From the NCBI GenBank assembly GCA_023206055.1, contig CP065367.1:1853637-1917636 (forward strand): DNA of 64,000 nt, in the 5' to 3' direction. Each line of letters opens with the position of its first letter. Position 1 is the first letter of the stretch. The notes beneath the pieces were generated by a model that was not told where the DNA came from, made no database searches, and was given only the letters and a program-made list of their open reading frames with translations. Below, piece after piece: positions 17,940-26,994 of the stretch. The translations under genes were made by a program, and so were the position numbers. This DNA is from Vibrio cyclitrophicus (lineage in GTDB: Bacteria > Pseudomonadota > Gammaproteobacteria > Enterobacterales > Vibrionaceae).

Positions 17940-17987
17940 ATCTGCTAACTGCAAGATCGTTCAAGTCTTCTTAAACGATCGGCATTA

Positions 17988-18000
17988 AGTCATCGTGACT
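17988..18000 (+). repeat. Target-site duplication of the IS element, right copy
   Basis: AGTCATCGTGACT, identical to 16549-16561. Joining the flanks at one copy recreates a hairpin AAAAGCCAGTCA-TCG-TGACTGGCTTTT, the presumed original terminator. Confidence 0.93.
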
Positions 18001-18031
18001 GGCTTTTGTCGTTTAGGTATCGCACGAAGCG

Positions 18032-20404
18032 TTATTTATTTGCTACGTTGCCCAGTTTCAACCAGGTGTCGATAACCGTATCTGGGTTCAACGAAACCGA
18101 GCTGATGCCTTGCTCCATTAACCATTCAGCTAGGTCATCATGGTCAGATGGGCCTTGGCCACAAATACCCACGTATTTACCTGCTTTAGCTGCTGCATCG
18201 ATGGCCATTTTCAGCATCGCTTTAACCGCTGGGTTACGCTCATCGAATAAATGTGCCACGTCACCTGAATCTCGGTCTAGGCCAAGTGTAAGCTGCGTCA
18301 TGTCGTTCGAACCGATAGAGAAACCATCGAAGTACTTCAAGAACTCATCAGCCAAAATCGCATTGGATGGAAGCTCACACATCATGATGACTTTCAAACC
18401 TTGGTCGCCGCGACGCAGGTTAAACTTAGCCAGAATGTCGATAACCGATGCCGCTTCGCTTGGAGTACGAACGAATGGAATCATGATTTCAACGTTCTTC
18501 AATCCCATTTCGTTACGAACACGTTTCAGCGCTTGAGTTTCAAGCTCGAAACAGTCTTCAAAGACTGGAGAGATGTAACGAGATGCGCCACGGAAACCCA
18601 GCATTGGGTTCTCTTCATGTGGTTCAAACGTTTTACCGCCAACAAGGTTGCTGTACTCGTTCGACTTAAAGTCAGACATACGTACGATCACACGCTTAGG
18701 CCAGAATGCAGAAGCGATGGTCGCGATGCCTTCTGTTAGCTTGCTTACGTAGAAATCGATAGGATCTTTGTAGCCACGGATGCGCTGGTTGATTTCTGCT
18801 TTGATCTCATCCGTTTGCTCATCGAAGTTCAGCAGCGCTTTAGGGTGAATACCGATCATCTTGTTGATGATGAACTCAAGACGAGCAAGGCCAACACCTT
18901 CGTTCGGGATTTGAGCGAAGTCGAAGGCGCGATCTGGGTTACCCACGTTCATCATTACTTTGGTTGGCAGCATTGGTAGCTCATCAACCTCAGAACGTTT
19001 GATTTCAAAGTCGAGTTTGCCGTTGTAAACGTAGCCGGTTTCGCCTTCTGAACATGACACTGTTACTGTGTCGCCGTCATTCAGGCTGCTTGTCGCTGTA
19101 CCACAACCAACAATTGCAGGGATACCGAGCTCACGAGCAATGATTGCTGCGTGACAAGTACGGCCGCCACGGTTAGTCACAATCGCAGACGCTTTCTTCA
19201 TCACAGGTTCCCAGTCTGGGTCTGTCATGTCAGTGACTAGCACGTCACCTTCTTGAACCAGTGACATTTGGTCTAGAGAGTCAACCAAGCGAACAGGGCC
19301 AGAACCGATACGTTGACCGATAGCACGGCCTTCAACTAGTACATCTGCCTTGTTGTTTAGCTCATAACGCTCGATAACGTTTTGGTCGCTTTGAGAACAT
19401 ACGGTTTCAGGACGAGCTTGAACGATGTAAAGCTTGCCGTCGATGCCATCTTTTGCCCACTCAATGTCCATTGGACGTTGGTAGTGCTTCTCGATGATCA
19501 TCGCTTGTTTTGCTAGTTCTTTGATCTCTTCATCGTTCAGTGAGAACTCGTTACGCTCTTGAGTATCAGTGTCGATGATATCAACTTGCTTGCCGATCTC
19601 TTGGTTGGTTGAGTAGATCATCTTGATCAACTTAGAACCAAACGTCTTTTTAACCACTGGGTAGTGACCCGCTTCTAGCATTGGCTTGTGAACATAGAAC
19701 TCGTCTGGGTTCACAGCGCCCTGTACAACCATTTCGCCGAGGCCCCAAGAAGAGGTGATGAATACCACTTGGTCGAAGCCTGATTCAGTATCAAGCGTGA
19801 ACATCACTCCTGAAGAAGCTTTGTCTGAGCGAACCATACGCTGGATGCCCGCAGACAATGAAATGCCTCGGTGGTCAAAGCCTTGGTGTACTCGGTAAGA
19901 GATCGCGCGGTCGTTAAACAGAGAAGCGAACACGTGTTTAGTCGCTTCGATAACCGCATCGATACCTTTCACGTTAAGGAAGGTTTCTTGTTGGCCTGCA
20001 AACGAAGCATCTGGAAGGTCTTCAGCCGTTGCCGATGAACGAACCGCAACAGACAATTCTTCGTTGCCTTCAATCAGCTCGCGGTAGTTATCACGGATGT
20101 CTTGCTCTAGTGATTCTGGGAATGGTGCGTCTAGAACCCATTGTCGAATCGTTGCACCTGTCTTACGCAGTGCGTCAACGTCTTCAACATCAAGTTCATC
20201 AAGGAGTTGGTGAATGCGCTCATCAAGACCTTTGTAGTCAAGAAAGTTATTAAACGCATAAGATGTGGTAGCAAAACCATTAGGTACTGATACGCCAGCG
20301 TTGGCTAGGTTAGAAACCATCTCGCCAAGTGAAGCATTCTTACCGCCGACTTTGTCGACATCTTCCATGGAAAGGCCATTGAACCATAGGGTGTTATTTT
20401 GCAT
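18032..20404 (-). CDS. ppsA: Phosphoenolpyruvate synthase
   Basis: 790 residues, the normal length (E. coli 792). The order is an N-terminal ATP-grasp/pyruvate-binding domain (GGKNASLGEMVSNL near residue 20), the phosphohistidine domain with GGRTCHAAIIARELGIPA and active-site H418, and the C-terminal PEP-utilising barrel (GFSIGSNDMTQLTLGLDRDS, then GICGQGPSDH). It makes PEP from pyruvate and ATP for gluconeogenesis. Divergent from ppsR. Its downstream terminator was disrupted by the IS element 30 bases beyond the stop. Confidence 0.97.
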   Translation of the reverse strand: MQNNTLWFNGLSMEDVDKVGGKNASLGEMVSNLANAGVSVPNGFATTSYAFNNFLDYKGLDERIHQLLDELDVEDVDALRKTGATIRQWVLDAPFPESLEQDIRDNYRELIEGNEELSVAVRSSATAEDLPDASFAGQQETFLNVKGIDAVIEATKHVFASLFNDRAISYRVHQGFDHRGISLSAGIQRMVRSDKASSGVMFTLDTESGFDQVVFITSSWGLGEMVVQGAVNPDEFYVHKPMLEAGHYPVVKKTFGSKLIKMIYSTNQEIGKQVDIIDTDTQERNEFSLNDEEIKELAKQAMIIEKHYQRPMDIEWAKDGIDGKLYIVQARPETVCSQSDQNVIERYELNNKADVLVEGRAIGQRIGSGPVRLVDSLDQMSLVQEGDVLVTDMTDPDWEPVMKKASAIVTNRGGRTCHAAIIARELGIPAIVGCGTATSSLNDGDTVTVSCSEGETGYVYNGKLDFEIKRSEVDELPMLPTKVMMNVGNPDRAFDFAQIPNEGVGLARLEFIINKMIGIHPKALLNFDEQTDEIKAEINQRIRGYKDPIDFYVSKLTEGIATIASAFWPKRVIVRMSDFKSNEYSNLVGGKTFEPHEENPMLGFRGASRYISPVFEDCFELETQALKRVRNEMGLKNVEIMIPFVRTPSEAASVIDILAKFNLRRGDQGLKVIMMCELPSNAILADEFLKYFDGFSIGSNDMTQLTLGLDRDSGDVAHLFDERNPAVKAMLKMAIDAAAKAGKYVGICGQGPSDHDDLAEWLMEQGISSVSLNPDTVIDTWLKLGNVANK

Positions 20405-20582
20405 TTATTTCTCCAGAAACATAGCAAGCATTGTAGGGATTTAAAGGCAAACGATTACGTATCAGTTTAAAAAAATGTAAATTATTTTTTAAAGCTGTGG
20501 GGGACGTAATAGTCAGCAGGGTTTTATTATCTATATTATGGTTCCCATCCTACTCAAAATAATTTTAAACATTAAATAAAAA

Positions 20583-21416
20583 ATGCAAATTGATATTCAA
20601 AGTCGTGATGTATTCTATGTTTCTGATGGAACGGCCATAACATGCGAGACTTTAGGGCATGTTGTTCTAGGTCAATTCCCATTCAAAGCCAATGAAAAAA
20701 CCTTTCCGTTTGTGGAAAGTGAGGACAAACTTTCTGATTTATTAAAAGAGATCGAAATTTCGTATCGCGATACCGGGTTAGAACCGTTGGTGTTTTTTTC
20801 GATTGTGATTCCCAATATCAAAGCGAAATTGCTAGAAGCACCCGCGCACTGTTATGACGTGTTGGAGAGTATCGTTCAAAAGGTTCAGGATGATATTCAG
20901 ATGGCACCTGTGCCTAAACTGCAACGCTCACGCAGTGTGAATAAGGATTCGGTCAAGTATTTCGACCGTATTGCTGCGATTGAGTACACACTCGCACACG
21001 ATGATGGCATCACGCTCAAAGGGCTGGAAGAAGCCGACATCATCTTGTTGGGTGTCTCTCGCAGCGGTAAGACGCCAACGAGCTTGTACATGGCAATGCA
21101 GTTTGGTTTACGCGTCGCAAACTATCCGTTTATCCATGATGATATTGCTCGCTTAAGGTTGCTACCGGAATTTGAGATATATCGTCATAAGTTGTTTGGT
21201 TTGACGATTGATGCGGAAAGGCTAACCGAGATTCGAGAAAATCGATTGGCAGGTAGTGAGTACGCGAGTGACTCTCAATGCTTGTATGAGCTGCAAACGG
21301 TAGAAGGGTTGTTCCGCCGTGAAGCGATACCTTACATCAACACCTCGTCACTGTCTGTTGAGGAGATTTCGACACGAATCTTGGAACGTACAGGGTTGAG
21401 AAGGCGCTTGCTCTGA
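20583..21416 (+). CDS. ppsR: PEP synthase regulatory protein (bifunctional kinase/pyrophosphorylase)
   Basis: 277 residues of the former DUF299 family. The P-loop G157-VSRSGKT164 and the opening FYVSDGTAIT are diagnostic. PSRP inactivates PEP synthase by ADP-dependent phosphorylation of a threonine beside the catalytic histidine and reverses this with phosphate. It is divergent from ppsA across 178 bases, so enzyme and regulator sit together as usual in gamma-proteobacteria. Confidence 0.95.
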   Translation: MQIDIQSRDVFYVSDGTAITCETLGHVVLGQFPFKANEKTFPFVESEDKLSDLLKEIEISYRDTGLEPLVFFSIVIPNIKAKLLEAPAHCYDVLESIVQKVQDDIQMAPVPKLQRSRSVNKDSVKYFDRIAAIEYTLAHDDGITLKGLEEADIILLGVSRSGKTPTSLYMAMQFGLRVANYPFIHDDIARLRLLPEFEIYRHKLFGLTIDAERLTEIRENRLAGSEYASDSQCLYELQTVEGLFRREAIPYINTSSLSVEEISTRILERTGLRRRLL

Positions 21417-21440
21417 TAAAGGGAATTGAGTGTATAAAGA

Positions 21441-21474
21441 AACGAGAATCTCATTCGGTGAGATTCTCGTTTTT
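21441..21474 (+). terminator. Terminator after ppsR
   Basis: A 13-bp perfect stem AACGAGAATCTCA / TGAGATTCTCGTT with loop TTCGG and then three more T. It lies between convergent ppsR and grxB. Confidence 0.9.
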
Positions 21475-21494
21475 ACTTGTTACTTGCTATTTTT

Positions 21495-21524
21495 AGCGAA
21501 TTAGCGAATTAGCGAATTAGCGAA
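21495..21524 (+). repeat. Short tandem repeat AGCGAATT at the 3' end of grxB
   Basis: Three perfect 8-bp units start at 21495, 21503 and 21511, with a partial fourth at 21519. The grxB stop codon lies inside the array, so a change in copy number would alter only sequence beyond the stop. Confidence 0.85.
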
Positions 21525-22149
21525 GCAGAGACAGTTTTAGGGTTTCACTTTGCTTCTCTAACCAACGTTCTAGCGCTGGTGGCCATGTGATGCTTGGCTC
21601 TACGCAGAAACCGCGCAACATAGAGAAGTACACCGCTTGGTCGATAAGAGGCAGTGACGACTCACCATTTTCTAGGTTCAGAAGTAGCTCTGCATCTTTC
21701 AGAAGCGGGTTAATCTGTTCAACAAACTGGGGAGTTTGCTCAATCAGCTTATCGAAGTTGAGCTCTTCAGTCTCTTTGGCTGCGCGCCATGCTTCTTTGC
21801 TTGTTGGTGATTGGTATTCAGCAAGATCCAGTTTCCACCAACGTGGCAAACCGATGCGCTGGCTTAGCGGGAATGCGCGAGTTTGGAACACAGTGACTTG
21901 CTCTGATGGTACACGGCGTTCGTCACTTGATTTTAAATCCATGAAGTAGGCGATGATATCTAGGCTCTCAGCCATGATAGAACCGTCGTCTTTTTGTAAT
22001 ACAGGCACCATTTTTTTACCGATCAGATCGATAAGTGTTTGGGCGTCATCATAATCGACAGAGACAAGCTCGATGTCCAAGCCTAGAGATTGAGCAATGT
22101 AGGCTACTCTTGCACAGAAAGGGCAGTGGTCGTAAATATAAAGCTTCAT
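21517..22149 (-). CDS. grxB: Glutaredoxin 2
   Basis: 210 residues. The glutaredoxin-type thioredoxin domain has the CPFC redox site at residues 9-12 (YDHCPFCARV), and an all-helical GST-like C-domain follows from about residue 80. This is the GrxB layout. It reduces disulfides and glutathionylated proteins with glutathione. Single gene on the - strand. Confidence 0.9.
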   Translation of the reverse strand: MKLYIYDHCPFCARVAYIAQSLGLDIELVSVDYDDAQTLIDLIGKKMVPVLQKDDGSIMAESLDIIAYFMDLKSSDERRVPSEQVTVFQTRAFPLSQRIGLPRWWKLDLAEYQSPTSKEAWRAAKETEELNFDKLIEQTPQFVEQINPLLKDAELLLNLENGESSLPLIDQAVYFSMLRGFCVEPSITWPPALERWLEKQSETLKLSLLR

Positions 22150-22338
22150 AGCTTCCCTCAGTTCAGGTCATTATAAATATAAGATAATGCTAATGTACCA
22201 GAAAGTGTTGCGAATACTAAGCATCAACAGACAATAAGTACTTGGTGTAAATACTTTTTGATTGATTCTATTGTCTGTTGGATTCGGTTTTACTGCAACG
22301 AGTAAAGTAATGGGAAGCCTGTTAAGGAATCGCAGGCA

Positions 22339-22394
22339 TAAAAAAGGCCCTGGCTGTTCACTCTAATGCAGAAGAGTGAAATCAGCCAAGGCCT
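22339..22394 (-). terminator. Long hairpin terminator for the small gene at 22446
   Basis: A long stem with small bulges: AGGCC, TGGCTG, TTCACTCT pair with AGAGTGAA, CAGCCA, GGCCT. Read on the - strand it is followed by a run of T (22340-22345). Confidence 0.8.
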
Positions 22395-22445
22395 CAATTT
22401 TGTTACCTTTAGCAGAGTGACTACTAAAAGAGCGGAGCGGTTAAA

Positions 22446-22607
22446 CTATGCTTTTTTAAGGTCTTTTGCAGGGTAAGTAAGCGTCATTATTGCGCCTTCT
22501 ACTGTTGTAACGTGAACGTAGCCGCCACCAGCACTTAGGCCAATTACAACCATTTCACCTAGCTCAACACCTTTTGTTGCTACAACGCGATCATCAACTG
22601 AAAACAC
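22446..22607 (-). CDS. Conserved-looking small protein, 53 residues, function unknown
   Basis: A GTG start at 22607 has GAAGG eight bases upstream; a second GTG at 22616 overlaps that site and is less likely. The product starts MFSVDDRVVATKGVELGEMV and ends KDLKKA. It is Val/Gly-rich with short alternating strands, suggesting a compact beta fold (SH3/KOW-like at best). No signal peptide or membrane segment. The good ribosome site, sensible composition and a dedicated terminator downstream suggest a real, well-expressed gene. It is too short for usual ORF cut-offs. I do not recognise the family. Confidence 0.75.
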   Translation of the reverse strand: MFSVDDRVVATKGVELGEMVVIGLSAGGGYVHVTTVEGAIMTLTYPAKDLKKA

Positions 22608-22770
22608 TTTACACACCTTCAATAAATTAAATTAATACGATAGATATCGAACGCGGATTTAAACAGATGGTACCCCAATCGACTAATCCGGTTGTTTGTC
22701 GTAAAGATTAAATTTAGTTATGCATAAATCGGTATTTGTTAAAAATCAGCTGGTTAACCTAATGGTGATG

Positions 22771-23751
22771 TTATTTATCGGCTGGATAAACGACACCAAC
22801 TTGTTGGCGCATCTCTGTAATTAACTTGGCAACGGTTAAAGCTCGCAGTTTGGCTTGAGCTTGAGTTTCTTTATCACCCTCAATACAACCTGCAAAGGTC
22901 TGTGCTTCGTAACTCATTGAGTTTTCGCTTTGCGCTTGAGTGAGGTTTTCAATGCTGCCATCACGGTAGTGGATCTTAACGTCGGTGCATTCTGCGATGT
23001 GATCGATGATGATCGCTCCCTGTTCACCTTGGATCTCGCTTGGTGCGTAAGAGTCGCTGACTTTAGAGTGAGCTAGGGTTACGTCAAATTCAGGGTATTG
23101 GAAGATCGCACAGCCATGCGCATCCACACCGGATTCAAGCAGCTTTGCAGAAGCTTGAGCATTTTCCGGCTCACCAAATAGAGCAACCGTCGCAGCTACG
23201 CAGTAGAAACCAATATCGACCAATGAACCGTTCGAGAAAGCCGGATTGAAAGTGTTCGGGTTCTCACCGTTCAGGTATTTCTGGTAACGCGATGAATACT
23301 GACAGTAGTTGATGTGCGCTTTGTGTACCTTGCCGATCTTTTCTAGGCCGAGTTGGACTTGCTTAAAGTTTGGTAGGAATTGAGATTTATACGCCTCAAA
23401 CAACACCACGCCGTTTTTCTCAGCGACTTCGAACATGCGTGTTGCTTCATCAATGTTTGATGCAACCGGCTTTTCACAGATAACGTGCTTACCGTGCTCC
23501 ATCATGAAGATGGACTGTTCGCAGTGCAGTGAGTTTGGTGAAGCGATGTACACCGCTTCGACCGTGCTGTCATTGGCTAATGCATCGAGTGAATCGTAGG
23601 TGGCTTCGACGCCAAATTCTTGAGCGAATTGCGCGGCGCTCTCTAGGTTTCGTGAATAAACCGCAGCCAACTGCATCGATTGTGATTCATGTGCAGCTTG
23701 AACGAATTTTTGTGTAATCCAATTGGTTCCAATTACAGCGAACTTAATCAT
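22771..23751 (-). CDS. Gfo/Idh/MocA-family NAD(P)-dependent oxidoreductase
   Basis: 326 residues. The N-terminal Rossmann fold begins IKFAVIGTNWITQKFV; the expected EKPVA motif is present in HVICEKPVASN (about residues 93-103). The C-terminal part matches the GFO_IDH_MocA substrate domain. Such enzymes oxidise or reduce sugars, inositols or related polyols; the substrate is not deducible here. Single gene with no sugar-transport neighbour. Confidence 0.88.
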   Translation of the reverse strand: MIKFAVIGTNWITQKFVQAAHESQSMQLAAVYSRNLESAAQFAQEFGVEATYDSLDALANDSTVEAVYIASPNSLHCEQSIFMMEHGKHVICEKPVASNIDEATRMFEVAEKNGVVLFEAYKSQFLPNFKQVQLGLEKIGKVHKAHINYCQYSSRYQKYLNGENPNTFNPAFSNGSLVDIGFYCVAATVALFGEPENAQASAKLLESGVDAHGCAIFQYPEFDVTLAHSKVSDSYAPSEIQGEQGAIIIDHIAECTDVKIHYRDGSIENLTQAQSENSMSYEAQTFAGCIEGDKETQAQAKLRALTVAKLITEMRQQVGVVYPADK

Positions 23752-23960
23752 AGAGGTATCCAGTCGTTAGTGTATTGATTCTGCAGAGATAGTAGCACTC
23801 AAAGGCGGGCAATGTGCCTGAGATTTACGGAACAATTTCCCCAAACTTAGTGCCTAATATTAATAACCCGCCTTCACAGAGCGTCTGAGTCGACCAGTGT
23901 AACGGTGCACAACTAAGCCATTTTTGCTAAGGTGTTATTGAATTCAAACAAGGTGATGAT

Positions 23961-24443
23961 ATGCAAATCCGGACAGCCAAGGTAACTGACATTAACGCGA
24001 TCTTAGCGCTCTCTGATCAGATAAACCGTCAACATCATCTTGGTGCGCCTATGGTATTTGCGCCACCTTCTCAAAGCTTTGCAGACAGTGAAGAGTATTG
24101 GCTAGGCTTGATGATTGACCCGACTGGCGCGTTCTTTGTGGCGGTGGATGAGAAGCAAGTGGTTGGCTTTTTAGCGGGTAAGGTAACGCAGAACAAAGGC
24201 GTCAGTTTTATCCAGTCACACAAGGTGGCAAGGGTAAACACCATTGTGGTGAGCGATCAGGTTCAGAGCCAAGGGGCAGGACGCGCATTAATGAAGTCGT
24301 TCAACCAATGGGCGCAGGCAAGAGGGGCGATAGAACTTAGATTAGAGGTGATGGAGTTTAACCAACAAGCTCAAAGTTTCTACGAGTCGCTAGGAATGGA
24401 AACTCAATCTCGAACCATGTCCATGAGTTTTGAGGAGATCTAA
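23961..24443 (+). CDS. GNAT-family N-acetyltransferase
   Basis: 160 residues. The acetyl-CoA motif A is visible as NTIVVSDQVQSQGAGRALMK (about residues 94-113) with the Q/R-x-x-G-x-G/A pattern, and motif B as ELRLEVMEFNQQAQSFYESLGM. The acceptor is unknown. It is followed 2 bases later by the L,D-transpeptidase gene on the same strand, so the two are probably co-transcribed. Confidence 0.88.
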   Translation: MQIRTAKVTDINAILALSDQINRQHHLGAPMVFAPPSQSFADSEEYWLGLMIDPTGAFFVAVDEKQVVGFLAGKVTQNKGVSFIQSHKVARVNTIVVSDQVQSQGAGRALMKSFNQWAQARGAIELRLEVMEFNQQAQSFYESLGMETQSRTMSMSFEEI

Positions 24444-24445
24444 AG

Positions 24446-25261
24446 GTGCGTCGTTTTTTGCCTTTAACACTGTGCATGCTTTTATCGAGTTCGCTGATTT
24501 ATTCAGTGACAGCCTCTGCTACCGACACCCCGCAGTATGTTCCGTCACCGGAAGCCAAAAAGGTTGTGGTTGAGAAAATAGTTTCTGACGCGACTGCTAT
24601 TGAAACCATCGTGTTTGAGTCTGCACCTTCTCATTCTCAGCGTGTATCAACCTCTTCTTCCTCTTCAGCAGGTTCAAAATCCCAGCATGTGATTATTGTC
24701 GATGATGTGCTTAACAATGATTCAGACAAACAGGTTGCTCAGCTTTCTCAGGGCTCATCTAAACGCCCACCTCAAAGTTCATCTCGACAGTTTTATAATG
24801 TTCCGGACGATGTCCCAGAGATAGACCCATTGCTGCAAGTGGTTACCTTGGTCAAAGTGGATAAATCGAAACGTAGAATGTATCTGATGAAAGGAGATGA
24901 GGTGATTCAGGAGTTTCGTATTGCATTAGGTAAGCAACCGAAAGGACATAAACGGTTCGAAGGGGACAACCGAACGCCTGAAGGGGAATACCAACTCGAC
25001 TATGTAATGGAAGAGTCGGATTTCTATCGCTCAGTGCATATCAACTACCCGCAACCTTCGGATAGGCAGTGGGCAGAAAACAATGATGTCGACCCTGGTG
25101 GGAACATCAAAATCCACGGTATCAAGAATGGTGAGCGTCGATCACCGAGCTTCATTCAAAGCTTTGATTGGACGGATGGCTGTATTGCACTAACCAATCA
25201 AGACATGGATGAGTTTATTCAACTCGTAAAAATGGGCACCCCTATCCATATTGAATGGTAG
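24446..25261 (+). CDS. L,D-transpeptidase (YkuD domain), exported
   Basis: 271 residues from a GTG start. A signal peptide covers about residues 1-25. Then comes a Ser-rich linker (65-115) and a YkuD catalytic domain from about 132 to the end. The active site is H224-G and C246 in TDGCIALT, matching the HG...SxGC motif. These periplasmic enzymes make 3-3 peptidoglycan crosslinks, attach proteins to peptidoglycan, or cleave such links. Substrate type is not decided by sequence alone. Confidence 0.88.
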   Translation: MRRFLPLTLCMLLSSSLIYSVTASATDTPQYVPSPEAKKVVVEKIVSDATAIETIVFESAPSHSQRVSTSSSSSAGSKSQHVIIVDDVLNNDSDKQVAQLSQGSSKRPPQSSSRQFYNVPDDVPEIDPLLQVVTLVKVDKSKRRMYLMKGDEVIQEFRIALGKQPKGHKRFEGDNRTPEGEYQLDYVMEESDFYRSVHINYPQPSDRQWAENNDVDPGGNIKIHGIKNGERRSPSFIQSFDWTDGCIALTNQDMDEFIQLVKMGTPIHIEW

Positions 25262-25321
25262 ACATTGGCACCCATTTCCAGAACTCTTTTTATAGAGTGA
25301 TTTCAAATCTTCTCAAGCTCG

Positions 25322-26059
25322 TTACAGTAAAACTCGCCCTGCACTGAAAATAGCAATCACGATAAGCAGTGCAATAGTAACGGGCTTGAACTTCTCTCCA
25401 CCAAATCTCTCGAACAGTTTAGAGCCGACATAGCCGCCAAACATGCTGCTTGGCAAGAGCACAAGAGTCAGCCAAACCACATCTCGATCGACTAACCCAA
25501 CGATGGATGCTGAAACAAACGCACTTGAATCCGCCAACACGAAGAAGGCAATCAGGCCAGCTCTGGCAATGTGCGGAGCGACTGGGCTTGCTAAGGCATG
25601 CGTGCCAACCGGAGGCCCAGACATCGACGCCGCACCATTCATGATCCCTGCAAGGCTACCTAGAATATAAGGGGCAAATCTTGGTTCGCTTTTGTACTGA
25701 AAACCTTTGTAGATCATTAATGCAGACGCAAAGATGAAGGCACTGATGATCAAGATGATCGTGTCTTGGCTAACCGATTTAAGCAGAAGTAAGCCGACTG
25801 GTGTGAAGGCAAAACAAGGGACAAATACCTTTGAAACCCAGCGCCAGTTAACGTGCTTTCGAACCTTAGGCAGCAATTGAACATTGCCGAGTAGGTCGAT
25901 CAACATGAAAACAGGAACCAGTTCGATAACAGGCACGAACAACGCACTTAATGGCAATGCCACTAAGGTGAAACCGAAACCTGAGAAGCCACGAACAATA
26001 GCGGCGAAAATGAAGATTGCACCCAAAATTGGGAAAGTTGGACTAAAAATGAGATCCAT
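25322..26059 (-). CDS. TSUP-family (TauE/SafE-type) membrane transporter
   Basis: 245 residues with seven to eight hydrophobic segments. The opening AAIVRGFSGFGFTLVALPLSALF and the second-half repeat LAGIMNGAASMSGPPVG are the two signature segments of the TauE/SafE (DUF81) family. Members move sulfite, sulfoacetate or related organic anions. The substrate is unknown and no sulfur gene is adjacent. Confidence 0.85.
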   Translation of the reverse strand: MDLIFSPTFPILGAIFIFAAIVRGFSGFGFTLVALPLSALFVPVIELVPVFMLIDLLGNVQLLPKVRKHVNWRWVSKVFVPCFAFTPVGLLLLKSVSQDTIILIISAFIFASALMIYKGFQYKSEPRFAPYILGSLAGIMNGAASMSGPPVGTHALASPVAPHIARAGLIAFFVLADSSAFVSASIVGLVDRDVVWLTLVLLPSSMFGGYVGSKLFERFGGEKFKPVTIALLIVIAIFSAGRVLL

Positions 26060-26108
26060 AAATTAAGTAACCAATGAAGCTGTCTGAATAGAGCGAGCTA
26101 ATGAAACC

Positions 26109-26140
26109 AAGTGAGTAGCGGAATGTACTCCTACTCACTT
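26109..26140 (-). other. Stem-loop between ugpQ and the TSUP gene
   Basis: A 10-bp perfect stem AAGTGAGTAG / CTACTCACTT with a 12-base loop. No T-run follows on either strand, so it may be a weak terminator or transcript end-stabiliser for the ugp operon. Confidence 0.5.
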
Positions 26141-26218
26141 GTGTTTGCTACCTAATTTTGAGGTTTCTAGAGGTTAATTTTAAAGTCTCTCAGGGTTACT
26201 TTTATAGTATTTACAAGG

Positions 26219-26938
26219 TCAATTTATCGAGCTGAATTTATTTGGAAAATCAGTAAATACCGCATCCACATTTGAGAGAAATTCGAAGCGAGACGGATCG
26301 TTTACGGTGTAGCACCATGTTTGAATGTTCGCTTCGCTGAGCGTATCAAGATCGCTCTGAATCACGTGTTCGTAATTCATGTGGCAGCTGAACGCTTTTA
26401 CTTCATTAATCAGCAGTAAATCGTCTTGCGTCAGTTGCTCTGTGATCACACCGACACGGTACCTTGGGAGGTGACGAGCCATTTCAGCAACCACTTGATG
26501 GCTGAAGCTTGAAAGCAGCACTCTGTCGGTATCGAGGTTTGAACGAATCAGTTCTGAATGCAGCAGATCCACCACGTGAGGCGCTTGGTGTCGGCTATCG
26601 ACTTTGATCTCCAAGTTAACGCTGAGATCGTATTGCTCAACAAGCGCGAGTAACTCTTCCAGCGTCAGTATTTTCTCTCCAGCGAATTGCTCAGACTTCC
26701 AACTACCAAAATCGAGCTGACGCAATTCGGCAAGGGTATGTTCATCAACACGCCCTTTGCCATCGCTGCAGCGCTCAAGAGTATGGTCATGACAAACCAC
26801 CAGTTGATCATCCTGAGTTGGCTGAATATCTACTTCAATCCATTTCAAACCGAGTTTAGCGGCTTGTTCAATGCTTGCTTTGGTATTTTCTGGGTGAGTA
26901 CCTGCTACACCCCGATGACCTACGATGATAGACGACAT
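26219..26938 (-). CDS. ugpQ: Cytoplasmic glycerophosphodiester phosphodiesterase UgpQ
   Basis: 239 residues without a signal peptide. GDPD motifs: H8-R9-G with ENT, E36-V-D38, and H50 in CHDHTLERC. It hydrolyses glycerophosphodiesters brought in by the Ugp transporter to sn-glycerol 3-phosphate and an alcohol. It is the last gene of the ugpBAECQ set, 56 bases after ugpC. Confidence 0.92.
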   Translation of the reverse strand: MSSIIVGHRGVAGTHPENTKASIEQAAKLGLKWIEVDIQPTQDDQLVVCHDHTLERCSDGKGRVDEHTLAELRQLDFGSWKSEQFAGEKILTLEELLALVEQYDLSVNLEIKVDSRHQAPHVVDLLHSELIRSNLDTDRVLLSSFSHQVVAEMARHLPRYRVGVITEQLTQDDLLLINEVKAFSCHMNYEHVIQSDLDTLSEANIQTWCYTVNDPSRFEFLSNVDAVFTDFPNKFSSIN

Positions 26939-26994
26939 AATTAATCCTTCTTAAAGACGCACCGTAAAAACGCATTAAATATCAGTGTACTCCA

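Larger units (their letters stand above)
16562..17987 (-). mobile_element. Complete IS4-family insertion sequence, 1426 bp
   Basis: The ends are inverted repeats starting TAATGCCG (left TAATGCCGTTCGGATAAG, right in reverse TAATGCCGATCGTTTAAG). They are flanked by the 13-bp duplication. Length 1426 bp and the terminal bases match what I recall of E. coli IS4. The single transposase gene is intact. The element split the hairpin of a terminator between the outer-membrane gene and ppsA. Exact flanking duplications suggest a fairly recent insertion. Confidence 0.93.
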
